64,000 nucleotides of DNA from Macrophomina tecta (GCA_024180945.1 JAKSGN010000023.1:1302001-1366000); one strand, 5' to 3'. Positions 1 to 10,826 are shown, numbered from the stretch's first letter. Notes: generated by a model from the sequence alone, not told the origin. Translations and numbers: made by a program.

Positions 1-2594
1 TCAGGCCGGAAGAAAGTGCTGACGTATGAAAGACTTCCGGACGGCTGACACGCTCAAAATGCTCATTGAATGTATCTAACAGCAGTCAGATAACTGTCGC
101 ACACTGGATGGTGAGCTGGAGGCCATGAGATCTACGTTTTGTTGTATTCGAGGCGACGTATGCTTTAGGACGATACTTGTCATCTTGATGGGAATCGGCG
201 CTCTCTTCCAGATAATCTTCCCAAGAGCCGTCAGATGCACCTACGAAATGTTAGACGACTATCGCAATGACAGAGATTCTTTTCTTTTCACCGTGCATCT
301 CGCGAGACTCTGAACCAGACGAGGACGAACACCAAGAAGCCATTTTTGCGTCCCTCAAATTTGTTGTCATCGGGTTGAAGACTGAATGGTTGTGCTATAT
401 ATATATATATATAGCGCAGTGGACTGAATCGTCGGATGGAAGAAAGAATTGCCAAAGGAATACCAATATGTCATTCTCCACCGCGGTGCCGCCGAAAAGA
501 GGAAGAGAAGGAAAGTGTTGTCCTGTGTGATGACGATTCAGGGGCATGGACTCGGCAAGGGAGGACCGGGAGGCGTCTCTTATCCTCATGGTGTATGACT
601 TGCTATATTTGGCAATCCTTGCGAGCACCAACAGAAGTCTTCCTTCGTGCCTTGACGGGAAGGCAATAAACACCTACACCTCGGGACCTGGTGTGCATAT
701 CGAAGTTTTTGATACAGCCGAAACCTAGCTTGCTACTGGTCCACCCGGTATAGGCGGAGTCCAAGACACTAGACTGGCGGAAAATCATTGCTGGCGAACC
801 AACTCTGGAGAGTAGCTATACTCTTGAGAAAGGTGAATGGCGGGAGCACCCAGCCTGACGCATTCAGACCCCGGAGCAAAAGTTACCTATTCTTGATTAC
901 CAGGCTAGACTTTCTTCTTCCTTACATGTCCATCGAAAGTCGTAACACGCTCGATGGCATGGGCACGAGCGCCAGTCTTGTTTCGGCAGAGAGGCGCACC
1001 GGTGCAGGGCTCGGAGAGTGTTGCATTATGATGTAATCCCTCTGCTGTGATATGCAGGCTAACGCAGCTGCAACACGATCGATAGGACGGAGCGAGGCGT
1101 GCCATCAGCGGAGGGGAGCAAGGGCTAATCTTTCTCGGATAACAAATGCTCGGCCTGAGCATTTCTACTCCCGAAATTGCTTGGTCTCGTTTATCGTTGG
1201 GGCAGGCGGGTCATTAAAACGAAAGAAAGCCGGCCAAGACCTTCCTGAAAAAGATAACTTTCACGTGATGCATGCCATTCTTTAGCTATTCAAGTTTTAG
1301 CGTGCCGCGTACTTCCGGGCACATTATCTATTCTACCCTTCCGTCTATCTACTCGGAGCCTCAGGGCCAGCGCACTGGTCTCCTATTAGTCGGCGCATTA
1401 ACCAACAACGCGTCGACTTATAGTCGGCCTCCTCGCAAGCGAGGAGCTCCTAGCTCAACGAAAACCGACCAACTCCATTTGAACTACATGCTATCTACTG
1501 GTTCACCCACCCTCTATCAAGCCTCGTTTTCACGCTGTTTCTCACGCCTCTCAGCTGCTTTCTTAGCTGCCTTCTAACCGATTGCGAATTGCTTACGACC
1601 CATGCTTATACAGCCACAGGTTCGGCGGACCTTCCAAATAAACCGAGTCCTGACAGCCGTTGGTCAGCCTCGACAGAAATCGGCCCAGAGAATAGTAGAA
1701 TCGTGGAGCATGATGTGGCGCACATTTATGTCGCTGGGATTTTACTTTCATTCATAGCAGCGGTGGGCCAAGCGAATATATGCGCAATCCCAATCAGAAC
1801 TTGGGTGCTGAGGACATACTATTTAAAGATACGCAATATTTAGTAGTACATATCCGTGGTTTGTTGTTATAAAAATACGGACCTCTTGCGAAGCGATGCC
1901 ATTAATCCACCTTCGAAAATGTAAGTATTTTTCGAGAGGCAGTAACTTATCAAAGACCTATGGGGTTATTGTCATAATTACAATGGGAGTGTTCAGCTCG
2001 ACCGGGCGTGGAACACTCCTCTCCCCATTTTCTTACACTTAGCAGCAAGTCTCGGCGCCAAGAGTTGCAGGTACAGGATTTCACGTCGGTTGCTAGCACG
2101 AAACCCTTGCATGTGGAAGCGTGCCAGTATTGGCCGAACCCTTTTTTAGCACCAATATGTGATTGGCAATTCCATCAACAGGTGCACTCACACGCATCGC
2201 GCAAAACTATTTGAGCTGACATCATCTGTACCACATCCAACCATCTATGTATGAGTAAGGCACGGGGGAATCCACTTTGTAATTTTGTGCTTGAGGTTGG
2301 TAGTGCCGTTCTTGTATGTAATCCTATTTTACTAGTATGACGCTATTCTTCATCACTTGTTTCTTAATACTACCTACAGAATGCGATGATAGGTGGCGTA
2401 TCAGATAATGCGACAGAAAAACTGCCGACAAGTATGCAGCTTTAAAGTCATCTGTAGGCATGATCGCGCCCACACACGGACCCCCTCCAAAGATGCTCAC
2501 GGACCTATATTACTTTAAGTCCCATTTGAGTCCTGCCTACCCTTTTTCTGCCGCGCAATTTCCTACGAATGGCCTATTTTATAAAAATTTCAAG
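1..2594. other. No recognisable gene; intergenic DNA
   Basis: Open frames here are all under about 100 codons, overlap on both strands and show no family motif. There is a short TA dinucleotide run near 399-414. I see no convincing exon, RNA gene or transposon end. The last 100 bases are the upstream region of the BTB gene. Confidence 0.5.
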
Positions 2595-2603
2595 TATAAA
2601 AGG
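2595..2603 (+). promoter_or_regulatory. TATA box of the BTB gene
   Basis: A consensus TATAAAAGG lies 79 bases before the start codon at 2674, a usual fungal spacing. A second weaker TATAAAAA-like stretch lies about 17 bases upstream. Confidence 0.55.
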
Positions 2604-2673
2604 CCCTCTGCGCGCACCTTTCACCTATACGAACTCATTCCGTTCACTGCACGCCGCTTGGCCAGGAACCACC

Positions 2674-3323
2674 ATGCCCCAAGATGCAGAGGACAAGTCC
2701 CGGTAAGTTGAGCGAGCCATGATTGTGAACGTCTCCTAACCGGAAGTAGATTCGGCGGCAATGTTGTCACGGTTCAAGTCGGGATCCAGAATTCGAGAGT
2801 CCCATTTTCCATTGACCGGGACCTCCTTTCCACCTCTATGTACTTCAACGGCATCATCAACGGCCCCCAAAAAGAGATTAAAGCAGAAATACCGGTAGAC
2901 AATGTCCAGCCCGATATCTTCAGAGTTTACTTCACCTGGCTCTACACGAAAAAGATCTTTATCCCCACTACAGACGACAAGTATAAGTCTCTCCATTATC
3001 TGTACCTTGTTGCGGACAACCTGCAAGACCAAAGCTTCGGCGCCGACGTCCTAAATAGTATTCGCTCCTTAGCTAAGGAGACGAAAAGCTATCCGCATAA
3101 TCTTGCAAAGATGGTGTACCAAAGCACAGTTACCTCATGCCCCTGGAGGCAACTATATATCGATCTTTGGCTTTCTTCGATTCGTGAGGGTAATGGCACT
3201 ATCCATGAGGATTGGGTTGATGTTAATGAGGGGCCTAAAAGATTTTTCATTGATCTCCTGGTCCGACAGTCATCTGTTTTCTCTCTAGAAGAAGGAAATG
3301 GACGAGGGGTTAGAATGCGTTAG
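2674..3323 (+). CDS. BTB/POZ domain protein
   Basis: Two exons, 2674-2702 and 2750-3323, joined over a 47-nt intron with GTAAGT donor, CTAAC branch and TAG acceptor. The join keeps frame and gives about 200 residues. Roughly residues 12-110 read as a fungal BTB/POZ domain: a core beginning VTVQVG, a segment in which the side chain is specified as a fixed boundary (FSIDRDLLSTSMYFNGII), then an acidic patch and VYFTWLYTKKI. BTB domains mediate dimerisation and often act as adaptors for Cul3 ubiquitin ligases. Fungal stand-alone copies like this are numerous and mostly uncharacterised. The C-terminal 90 residues carry no second domain I recognise. A TATA box sits upstream. The family call is firm; the role is unknown. 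Confidence 0.8.
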
Positions 3324-3790
3324 GGACAAGGTCCGGGCCGGCGGAAACACTAAATTTCCTTGATATCCAGGGGTTCAAACGCATAAAGCACTTTTTAAAG
3401 TCTTTTCGCAACCTACCGCACTCTGCGTAGCAATCTGAGGCACATATGCATGTGCTGAAAACCACAGGACTGCATTGTTATATGTCAACCAGTATCTCGT
3501 ATATGCTCAGGCATCATTCCCTAGCGATCTCAGATTTACGAACCTTCTATAAAGATCATGGAAGACATAACCGTGCCAAGCGCCCTCGTTATATGACTTC
3601 ATCGATTATACCGTTTGAACTTTTGTGACGTATCCCCACACGCGAGCGGACCGCCCCATCAAAACTCAATCGCTTTAAGTACGAATAACTCCACAACGCT
3701 TTGGATAATTAACTCTATAATAGAGAGCTTATTTAATAGTAGTTTGCGCATCTTTTTGACGTGTGCGAGAGTTGTGACCAGGCTCACCGC
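3324..3790. other. No recognisable gene
   Basis: Short overlapping frames only. It holds the 3' flank of the BTB gene and then the edge of the LINE-rich zone. Confidence 0.5.
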
Positions 3791-3855
3791 ATTGTTATTG
3801 TTATTGTTATTGTTTAACGTCCCTGTAGAGTCAGTGACTATTACAGACGGCCTAG
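3791..3855 (-). mobile_element. Severely 5'-truncated LINE 3' end (copy 1)
   Basis: A (TTATTG)n run followed by TTTAACGTCC and about 45 further bases ending GGCCTAG. This matches, with one difference, the 3' end of the LINE at 4165 and the copy at 9269. Orientation is minus: the microsatellite is the 3' tail read as (CAATAA)n. The match stops abruptly after GGCCTAG, as expected for a very short, 5'-truncated LINE insertion. Confidence 0.7.
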
Positions 3856-4164
3856 CAACAATAACACAGGATCCGATCCAACCTCCGAATTCGACCTCGA
3901 GAAAAAGCGCCAAGACCGGTATCTATCGAAAGCCCTCGATTCCCTTAGCTAGATTCTCGAATCTTAGCTTCGTAGCTATACGCGCTGCTGCGTTATTGCG
4001 TGGAAAAGAGGCCTCGTTAGGCCGAATCGCCTCCCTTAACCTCCGCACCCCTACTACGACCCCAAAACGACTCTAAAATGAGCTAAATTTAAGCCACGGC
4101 TAGAAGACATCTACGCGCACCCCCGTGCTAATTTGCACTAGATTTAGAGCGCGTTTACGCACCT
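3856..4164. other. Unassigned segment trapped between two LINE tails
   Basis: About 310 bases between two LINE 3' tails. The plus strand shows open stretches, one reading LEKKRQDRYLSKALDSL near 3895-3945, interrupted by TAG codons that could come from CAG. It may be a RIP-damaged piece of a transposon ORF, but I cannot name it. Confidence 0.35.
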
Positions 4165-5753
4165 ATTGTTATTGTTATTGTTATTGTTATTATTTAACGT
4201 CCGTGTAGAGTCAGTGACTATTACAGACGGCCTAGGGCAATCTATATAGGGTCGGTATTTAGGTACATGAGTATTTCAGTAAAATAGCGTGGCGTAGGCC
4301 AAGGGGCGTAGCAAAACAAAGGGAATAAAGGTAGTAGAATAGAAAGGTAGTAAACTAGTAAAATAGTAAAGAATAAGGAGCGGCGCGTATCTACGTATTT
4401 AGTCTTCCGCCGAAGAAAGTCCTAGGATCCATTTACGCGTGGAAATCCGTGTTTGTTCGAGGTAGTCTAGGGTAGGTTCTAGGCTAAATTCGGTGTTTAG
4501 AAGTAGGTTTAAGCTAGGGTTTTTAGTTCCTAGTTTTTCCCTAAGCTCCTGTCGTTCTATGTCGTAGTAGGGGCATTCAAGAAAAAGGTGTTTAGGGGTT
4601 TGTTTAGCATTATTCGAGCAGGGACATCTATCCGTTTCGCTCCGGTTAAACCTATAAAGATAGGATCTAAAGTATCCGTGTCCTATTTCTAGCTGGTATA
4701 AGGCGCTAATCGTATTTCTCTTTTTAGGGAGGGCGTAGATCTTTTTCCTTATTTTCCAACGGTATTGGCGTAGGTAACCGGTTTTAGAGCTTTTCTCTTG
4801 GCTTTTCGTAGCTTCTAAATGCCATTCCTGTATAAGCGGTATTTTATTAAGCATTCCGTAAAATGCTAGGCTAGTTTCGCTTATATTAGGGGTGGTTTTA
4901 GTTGCCTCTTTAGCTAGATAATCGGCTCGTTCGTTTCCGTGGATTTTTAGGTGTCCTGGGACCCATTGGAGAATTACTGAATTACCCCTTTCGAGTAGGA
5001 TTTTACTGGCGTTTATAGCCCTTATAACGCAGCCTTGTCCTGGGTTTTTCGAAGGGGTTTTAAGCCGGTAGAGAGCGGCCTGGTTATCCGCATAGACTCT
5101 AATATTTTGAAACGCGTATTCGTTTTGTACGGCTAGTTCGAGGGCTTGGGTAATAGCCTCGAGTTCGCCGTTATATACGAGGTTACTAGGGCCGATATTA
5201 TCTATCTTTTCTAGAACGCGGTTGGTTATTTCGGCTTGTTTTTCTTTTATACTTATACCTACGCCTATCCCTTTTCCTTGCGGATTAGAGCTAGCGTCGG
5301 TATAGATAAGTATATTATTATTCTCTAGGGTGCGTAGTTCTTGCTCGTGGCGTTCGGCCTCTTCTTCTTTAGATAGCTTTGATATTTTAACCGAGTAGGG
5401 CGTTCCTAGGTTCCATGGGGCGAAGTAGAAGGGTTTTACCGTTTCTAGGTTATTAGGCCTAGTACTAAGTATATTCCTTATATTTCGAAGCTGGTAGGAT
5501 TGCGTAGGGGCGTCGTTTTCGGGTTTAAATATAAGCTGTTGAACGGGGTGTTTAGGTCCTAGGCGAAGTGCTCTAAGGGCGTATTTTCGAACGTTTTCGT
5601 CTAGGCGGAGGTGCGTAGGTGGAAGGGCGGCTTCTATTTCTAGGGGGGTAACTGGTGCGGTTCTAAACGTTCCTAGTATTTTGCGTAGGGCTAGGTTTTG
5701 TAATATTCTCGTTTGGCGTTTAACCGAGGCTTGGTTTTTCCAGTATAATTGGC
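4165..5753 (-). mobile_element. LINE retrotransposon (Tad1-like), 3' half
   Basis: Read on the minus strand this is the 3' half of a non-LTR retrotransposon: the C-terminal end of the polymerase ORF (5753 down to 4399), about 230 bases of 3' UTR, and a (CAATAA)n tail at about 4165-4195. The retained protein contains RNase H and the Cys/His tail typical of Tad1/I-clade elements. The reverse transcriptase part is absent. The upstream end coincides with the left end of the MULE at 5754, and no LINE sequence resumes on the far side of that element. The missing 5' part is therefore either a normal 5' truncation or was lost in a rearrangement. Confidence 0.85.
4399..5753 (-). pseudogene. LINE polymerase ORF, C-terminal RNase H and zinc-knuckle part
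   Basis: One frame stays open for about 450 codons from 5753 to the stop near 4399, with no initiating ATG upstream. It starts with LYWKNQASVKRQTRIL, the linker that follows reverse transcriptase in Tad1-type LINE proteins. An RNase H domain follows with all expected acidic sites: IYTDASS (Asp), NGELEAI (Glu), VYADNQAAL (Asp) and HGNERADYLAKEA (Asp). The C-terminus has the CPCSN...HLFLECPYY Cys/His motif of LINE proteins. RNase H here would remove RNA from the cDNA hybrid during target-primed integration. The reverse transcriptase and endonuclease parts are missing, so this is a dead fragment, although the remaining frame has no stop. Confidence 0.88.
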
Positions 5754-6125
5754 CGGTAAATTACTGAAATATTATATTTTTTTGAAAATAATTACTGAGA
5801 TAGCAAAAAAATTACCGAAATATTAGGTATGTATAATTCTTACCGAGATAGCAGGTCTTTAGTATTATGCACGAATTTTATTTTATTTAATACGCTTATA
5901 AATCTATAAAACCTTCAATCTCGGTAATTATTTCGTAATTAATGCTATTTCGGTAAATAATAATTTACTTATTTACCTATATATCAGGTTTCTTTAATAA
6001 TAATCGGTAAAGAAATCGGTGCGCAATTTAACTTTTATATTAGCTTTTTAGTATAGTAAATAACGTATGTTATAAGTTTAATTATAATCGGGTAAGTAGT
6101 AAAAAAGATATAAAGGTTTAGAATT
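5754..6125 (+). repeat. Left terminal inverted repeat of the MULE
   Basis: Pairs with 9105-9584 in inverted orientation. The outer 75 bases match best. The block holds several copies of a TTACYGARATA motif. It also holds a 36-base segment (5995-6030) that is in direct, not inverted, orientation relative to its partner at 9201-9236. Confidence 0.85.
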
Positions 6126-6330
6126 TTCGTTTTTTCTAAGCGTTTACAGATAATCTAAGTAAGAACTATTTAGTAATATAAAAGATAAGAGTACGTAATA
6201 AAGATAAGGAACTACGCTAATTAAATTAATCGCGCAATAAAATTACGTCATAGAGAAAAATCGCGCAAATAATATCACTATATAATCCCCTATACATTCC
6301 TTACTATTAGTTTCGAAACTTAGCGGGAAA

Positions 6331-9012
6331 ATGACTGAAATCCTCTCTTTTCAAGTTGGTTCTATCTTTTCTTCTATGGAAGAAGCACGAGCAGCAGCGC
6401 GTAAGTGGCTTATTGATCGAGGAGAGTCTGCGCAACGTGCTCCACGATCAAATAAGCAGGTAACTCATTGGTACTGCTTAGATGACTGCGAGTTCCACCT
6501 ATTTATTGGTAAAAAAAAAAGGTATAGTACTATTTTATTTTTAATCCGCCTATTTTCAACTCTGCTTTCCGTTTCCTAAAGATTATTAATTTACTAAATT
6601 ACTCAAGATCAATTCTAGGTTAAGAAGCTCGTATTTCACACCTACAATAACCCGGAACGGCACCAAAAATGGCGATATAATCACTCAATCCGTTATTTAT
6701 CAAGTCACCAGCGCAATACGGTTGAGGAGGAGCCTCAAATACGTCCAAATCTAATACGTATATTTGAGAGAATCAACTACGGAGTCCAAATTAACTACCA
6801 GCAAGCGTGGCGTATACGGGATAGTATAAAGCGCGATGTTTTTGGCGATAATTTACAAACGATTCGTCGAATTCAAGTAAGTTACTAAAAGATATTAATA
6901 AATAGATAAATCTTACTAATTAGAAATTTACTAAAAAGCCCTATCTTGCTAAAATTCAGCGAAACCATGGAAATGGAGGTGGATTAACGCAATTTTCGCG
7001 AGATTTGGATAGTAGGGCCTTTCAGTAAGTAATAAACGAAGTATTTTAGTAATATACTAATTATTAGACACGCATTTATTGCTTCAGATGCAACATGCGC
7101 TGTAGCAATTATAAATTTTCGAAATTTTCTCTCAATCGACGCTGCGTATATGAAGGTTGGGCCTGAAAGTCACCTTCTAGCGGTTACTATACTCGATTCC
7201 AATAACCAAATACTGCCGATTACCTGGGGAATCTGTGCTGGCCCAGAGAATAAGCAATCATGGCTTAGTTTTCTTCAGTTTACTGATAACGCACTAGTTG
7301 AGGCCGATTTTACTATCTCTTAGCGCGAAACTAGGCTAAATTCAGTACTTAATTTAACTAGATTCGCTTTTATAAGCGACCGTGGATTAGGATTACTTTT
7401 AGCAGTTTCGCAGCTATTTCCATTGGCTTATAATTATTATTGTAGCCAACATTTAGCTGAAAACGTCTCAAAAGAGTGTAATTATACGGTTGCACGGCTA
7501 TTCCGACAGGTACGTATTCTAGTTTAAGTAGAGGTTTTTAGTAAATTACTAAAACACTCTATAGTTAGTTTTTGCCACTAATAAGTTCGATTTTGAACAA
7601 AAACTTAACCAAATTCGAGCTATTAATGCTCGTGGTGCGCAATATATTAACCAAATTACCCATAATCAATGGGCGAAATACGCTATCCTAATAGAACATC
7701 CCAGGTTTGGCCAAACAACGTCAAATATCTCAGAATCCAGTAATTTAATGTGGTTACCGTTTCGCAAACAGCATATATTACTAGCACTAGAAGGCATCTG
7801 GCTGTCAACTATGCAAAAATTCGTAAATAATAGCCAGAAGCATATGCGAAATCCACTTGTAGACTGGGCCTGGGCGAAGTTCGAAGCAGAATTACTAGAG
7901 GTATGTATTTTACTATTTTACTCTACCTGTAACATATTATTCTAATGCAAGTTTTATAGTCACGAACCTGGATAGCAGTAATTTCGAACCGCGAACGTGG
8001 TTTAGGAATTGCTACTAAAGGACGAACGCAGTTTATTATGGATCTTACTAATAAGACGTGTTCTTGTCTTGATTTTTAAGAATTTCGTATACCTTGCCGC
8101 CATGCGCATGCTCTTATTACTACTTTTAGTAATAGGGCTTTGGATTACGTTGGAGACTGTCATTTGGCCGCAAATTACTACGAATGCTACCGTAGCTCGC
8201 GCTTTTTACGGCCATTTTCAGTAAATTCAATATCCCCAGATGAGGATACTGAGTTAACTACGGCTGAATTAGCTAAAACGGGGCCTGGAAGGCCTCGAAA
8301 AAACGCGCGTAAGCGTCGTTTAACTACCTATCAGCAACTACGGCAGGCCCAGCAGCGCGAGGAGCAAAGAAACGCTATTCAGGGGCCTTATACAGTTTAC
8401 TGGCGCGATCAAATCGCCAGAAGACAGCAAGAGGAGAGTATTTCAGAAGAATCCAGCGAGAACAACGAATTTTCAGACGAGTTTCACGGCTTTTCCGACG
8501 AAATAAACGAATTAGAGAGTCTTTCAGGAGAATCCAGTCAAGAAACCAACCAGGAGGGTCTAGTAGCCGAACTAGACGACCAAAACGCTTCTGAAACCGA
8601 GCAAAACGACTCTGAAATCAACCAAAACGAAGGAATTTGGCCTAAAGTGGAGCAAATCAGTAAAATTCCGCAACCACAAGAGGAATCTACCTTGGAACAA
8701 CGCGAATCTGGCTTAAACGCGCAAATCCCTAGCCAAAACAACACTGAAATCGACCAAAACGAAAAATCCTTGCCTGGAGTAGAGCAAATTAGTAAAACTT
8801 CGCAAAATACCAGCCAAAATACGCTTTCTGCGCTAGTACTTAGCCAAGACTTAGGGTCTAGTCAACAAAGCGACGATTCTACGCTTTATTTTACACCCCC
8901 CTCGCGTAATTTAAAGCGTTCCGCACCAAAAATACGCCCTAGCGCAAGAAAACGAGCTATTCGCCTAGTACTAACTGGACAACTTGCTGAAAGCGAGGAT
9001 GAACTTGCGTAA
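6331..9012 (+). pseudogene. MULE transposase with SWIM zinc finger, two premature stops
   Basis: Six exons: 6331-6521, 6619-6876, 6960-7024, 7068-7509, 7565-7900 and 7960-9012, about 780 codons. Four of the five junctions keep frame. The first is one base off, next to a run of ten A (6511-6520). The N-terminus is a FAR1-like DNA-binding region with a Cys/His pattern. The DDE core shows SIDAAYM, ISDRGLG with a following C..H..N motif, and RFGQTTSNISESSN. A SWIM finger (CSC...CRHAHAL) follows, then a Ser/Glu/Gln-rich tail. Stops are TAG at 7321-7323 and TAA at 8077-8079. The second sits inside the SWIM motif where family members usually have Gln, so CAA-to-TAA by RIP is likely. The copy is inactive but otherwise well preserved. 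Confidence 0.87.
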
Positions 9013-9104
9013 TTAATAGGCCTTCTATTTTGTTATAACTAGTTTTGTATTTTACTAAAGAACTCTTACCTAATATAGTCGTAAATTGCTTAATAAACTT
9101 AGTA

Positions 9105-9584
9105 AATTTTAAACCTTTATATCTTTTTTACTACTTACCCGATTATAATTAAACTTATAACATACGTTATTTACTATACTAAAAAGCTAATATAAAAGTT
9201 TAATAATAATCGATAAAGAAATCGGTGCGCAATTTAAGAAACCTGATATATAGGTAAATAAGTAAATTGTTATTGTTATTATTGTTATTGTTATTGTTTA
9301 ACGTCCGTGTAGAGTCAGTGACTATTACAGACGGCCTAGGGCAATCTATATAGGGTCGGTATTTAGGTACATGAGTATTTCAGTAAAATAGCGTGGCAAT
9401 AAGTAAATTATTATTTACCGAAATAGCATTAATTACGAAATAATTACCGAGTTGGAAGGTTTTTGTATTAATACATAGCAGCTTTTTATGCAGATTACTG
9501 AGATATCATAACCTAATATCTCGGTAATTTTTTGGCTATCTCAGTAATTATTTTTAAAAAATGTGATATTTTAGTAATTTGCCG
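9105..9584 (-). repeat. Right terminal inverted repeat of the MULE
   Basis: Inverted partner of 5754-6125. It is longer because a 129-bp LINE 3' end (9269-9397) plus its target duplication interrupts it. Several TTACYGARATA motifs occur here as well. Confidence 0.85.
9269..9397 (-). mobile_element. Severely 5'-truncated LINE 3' end inserted in the MULE TIR
   Basis: Nearly identical to 4165-4293: (CAATAA)n tail, TTTAACGTCCGTGTAG block and about 80 bases of 3' UTR ending at AGCGTGGC. It is flanked by a 12-bp direct repeat, AATAAGTAAATT at 9257-9268 and 9398-9409, the target-site duplication. The uninterrupted sequence survives in the left TIR, which proves an insertion after the MULE arose. 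Confidence 0.88.
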
Positions 9585-9915
9585 CCTGGATCACTCGGTT
9601 CACTGGGTCACGGTGAGCCAGCCAGCGAGCCACCGTGATCCAACCAAACACCCCGGATATATAGGCCACACTCGTTTACAGTAGATAGGACCCTCGTGGT
9701 CAACTTGTCAATTGATTCTTACCCTAACCTTGTGCACGAGCCTCCCCTGCTTAATGCAACGGCCCCCCAGAAAGCCTGAGCTACCCGACGATACGCCCGA
9801 CCTCCCCCAGAAAGAGTCACGGCGTAACGTCTGAATAGAAGAAGACCTAGCTGTAACGGCGGCCTCTTCCACTAGGCTTCGGAGTCACCTAGTAGGGTCA
9901 GGTAGCTGTGGGTTC
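9585..9915. other. Unassigned transposon-flanking sequence
   Basis: Contains an imperfect palindrome around 9590-9645 (GGATCAC ... GTGATCC). A stretch at 9660-9705 is related, in inverted orientation, to 10476-10525. The plus strand has a short frame starting near 9751 with one TGA. It could be an old retroelement fragment. No gene can be named. Confidence 0.35.
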
Positions 9916-10375
9916 ACCTTGATTGATTGATTGATTGCTATTAACGTCCGGCAGGTCCACCTACCACCATGTGCCCTCTGGCCCTGGGTGGTGAAAACGT
10001 TCGTGATACGCCTGGAAGTCTCCATGGCCTGACCTTGATGGCCTAGGGTCTTCCTGGGAAGGAGGAGTTCCGGTGGTGTATCCTTTGCGAGAGGGATTTC
10101 TAGGTCCTGGTAGGATTTTGGGGCGTTTTCGATCCACCACCGCTCAAAATTCTGACGCGCCCGCTCCTTCGCAATCCTTTTAATCCTTGCTATTGTTAGT
10201 GGGATATCTTGGGGGGCTGGCGATGCTGCGCCCCGTTTGGCTAGGCGGTCGGCCTCGTCGTTACCGGGAATTCCTTGGTGCCCGGGGGAGATGTTAGGCG
10301 CTCGCTTGCCAGTTGTCGGACCCTAAGGATACTTCCTTGGCTGGTGTCGGTAGGTGCTCCTTCTAGTGCCCTGGG
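9916..10375 (-). mobile_element. Second LINE family, 3' remnant with RNase H end
   Basis: The minus strand reads PGHQGIPGNDEADRLAKRGA, the last catalytic block of LINE RNase H, preceded in another frame by ALEGAPTDTSQGS (the helix before it). It is followed by about 100 residues of the polymerase C-terminus. The 3' end runs into TTAATAGC and a (AATC)n tail at 9917-9936. The tail unit and protein differ from the LINE at 4165, so this is a different lineage. The frameshift and short length show it is dead. Confidence 0.8.
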
Positions 10376-10475
10376 TTTACCTTGAAGGAGAAGAGAAGGG
10401 TAAAGGATAGGAACAATGGTAGTGATCGCGTGATAAAGGCTTTGTTACCTCCAATAGGTTTGTATTAGAACTTTG

Positions 10476-10680
10476 AGTTGACCACGAGGATCGAAGTACT
10501 ATCTAATGAGCGTGTCTATATACTGTAGGAAAGTTGTGGATCAATGGTGTTCGATCAATGACCTTGGATCAGATTGGTTTCCTGGATTCGGGAACCATTC
10601 CCTTGAGGGAGTTCTTCCCCTGCGGGATTTCCTCCCGTAAGGGTTTTGTTGAATACGATTTCTGTCTGTTGAATATTACG
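10476..10680 (+). repeat. Possible LTR remnant
   Basis: Contains GTTGACCACGAGGATC, and CCCTTGAGGG followed by CCTGCGGGATTTCCTCCCG, a GC-rich hairpin-like block seen in several fungal Copia-type LTRs. A diverged version lies at 12640-12690 and a related stretch in inverted orientation at 9660-9705. No reverse transcriptase lies beside it. The call is tentative. Confidence 0.35.
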
Positions 10681-10761
10681 ATGGTGCTTCAGGTGTCATG
10701 GTGGTCTTCGCGCATGACAGGGGCCGTCCACCACGACAGGGGTCCGAAACACGTGTGAATA

Positions 10762-10826
10762 ACGTGGTTCACCAGTCATCCGGACACACCAGTCATCCGG
10801 ACACCCCACCAAACCCAAGACGCGTC
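10762..10826 (+). repeat. Left TIR of the pogo element
   Basis: Inverted match to 12528-12592 with about one mismatch. It includes a tandem duplication of a 17-bp unit (10771-10804), a plausible double transposase-binding site. Confidence 0.9.

Larger units (their letters stand above)
5754..9584 (+). mobile_element. Mutator-like DNA transposon (MULE), 3.83 kb
   Basis: An AT-rich element bounded by long imperfect inverted repeats: left 5754-6125, right 9105-9584. The outermost bases read CGGTAAATTACT on the left and CGGCAAATTACT as the reverse complement of the right end. Inside is a multi-exon transposase of the MULE family, 6331-9012. Mutator elements move by cut-and-paste and usually leave 8-11-bp target duplications. 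The flanks here (ATAATTGGC and CCTGGATCA) do not match, so one side has probably been rearranged since insertion. A 129-bp LINE tail is inserted in the right TIR. Two stop codons make the copy non-autonomous. Confidence 0.88.

Noticed and set aside
3615..4076. 153-codon plus-strand ORF
   Set aside because: It runs through a LINE 3' tail, which supplies its leucine run (LLLLLLL). It is not a gene.
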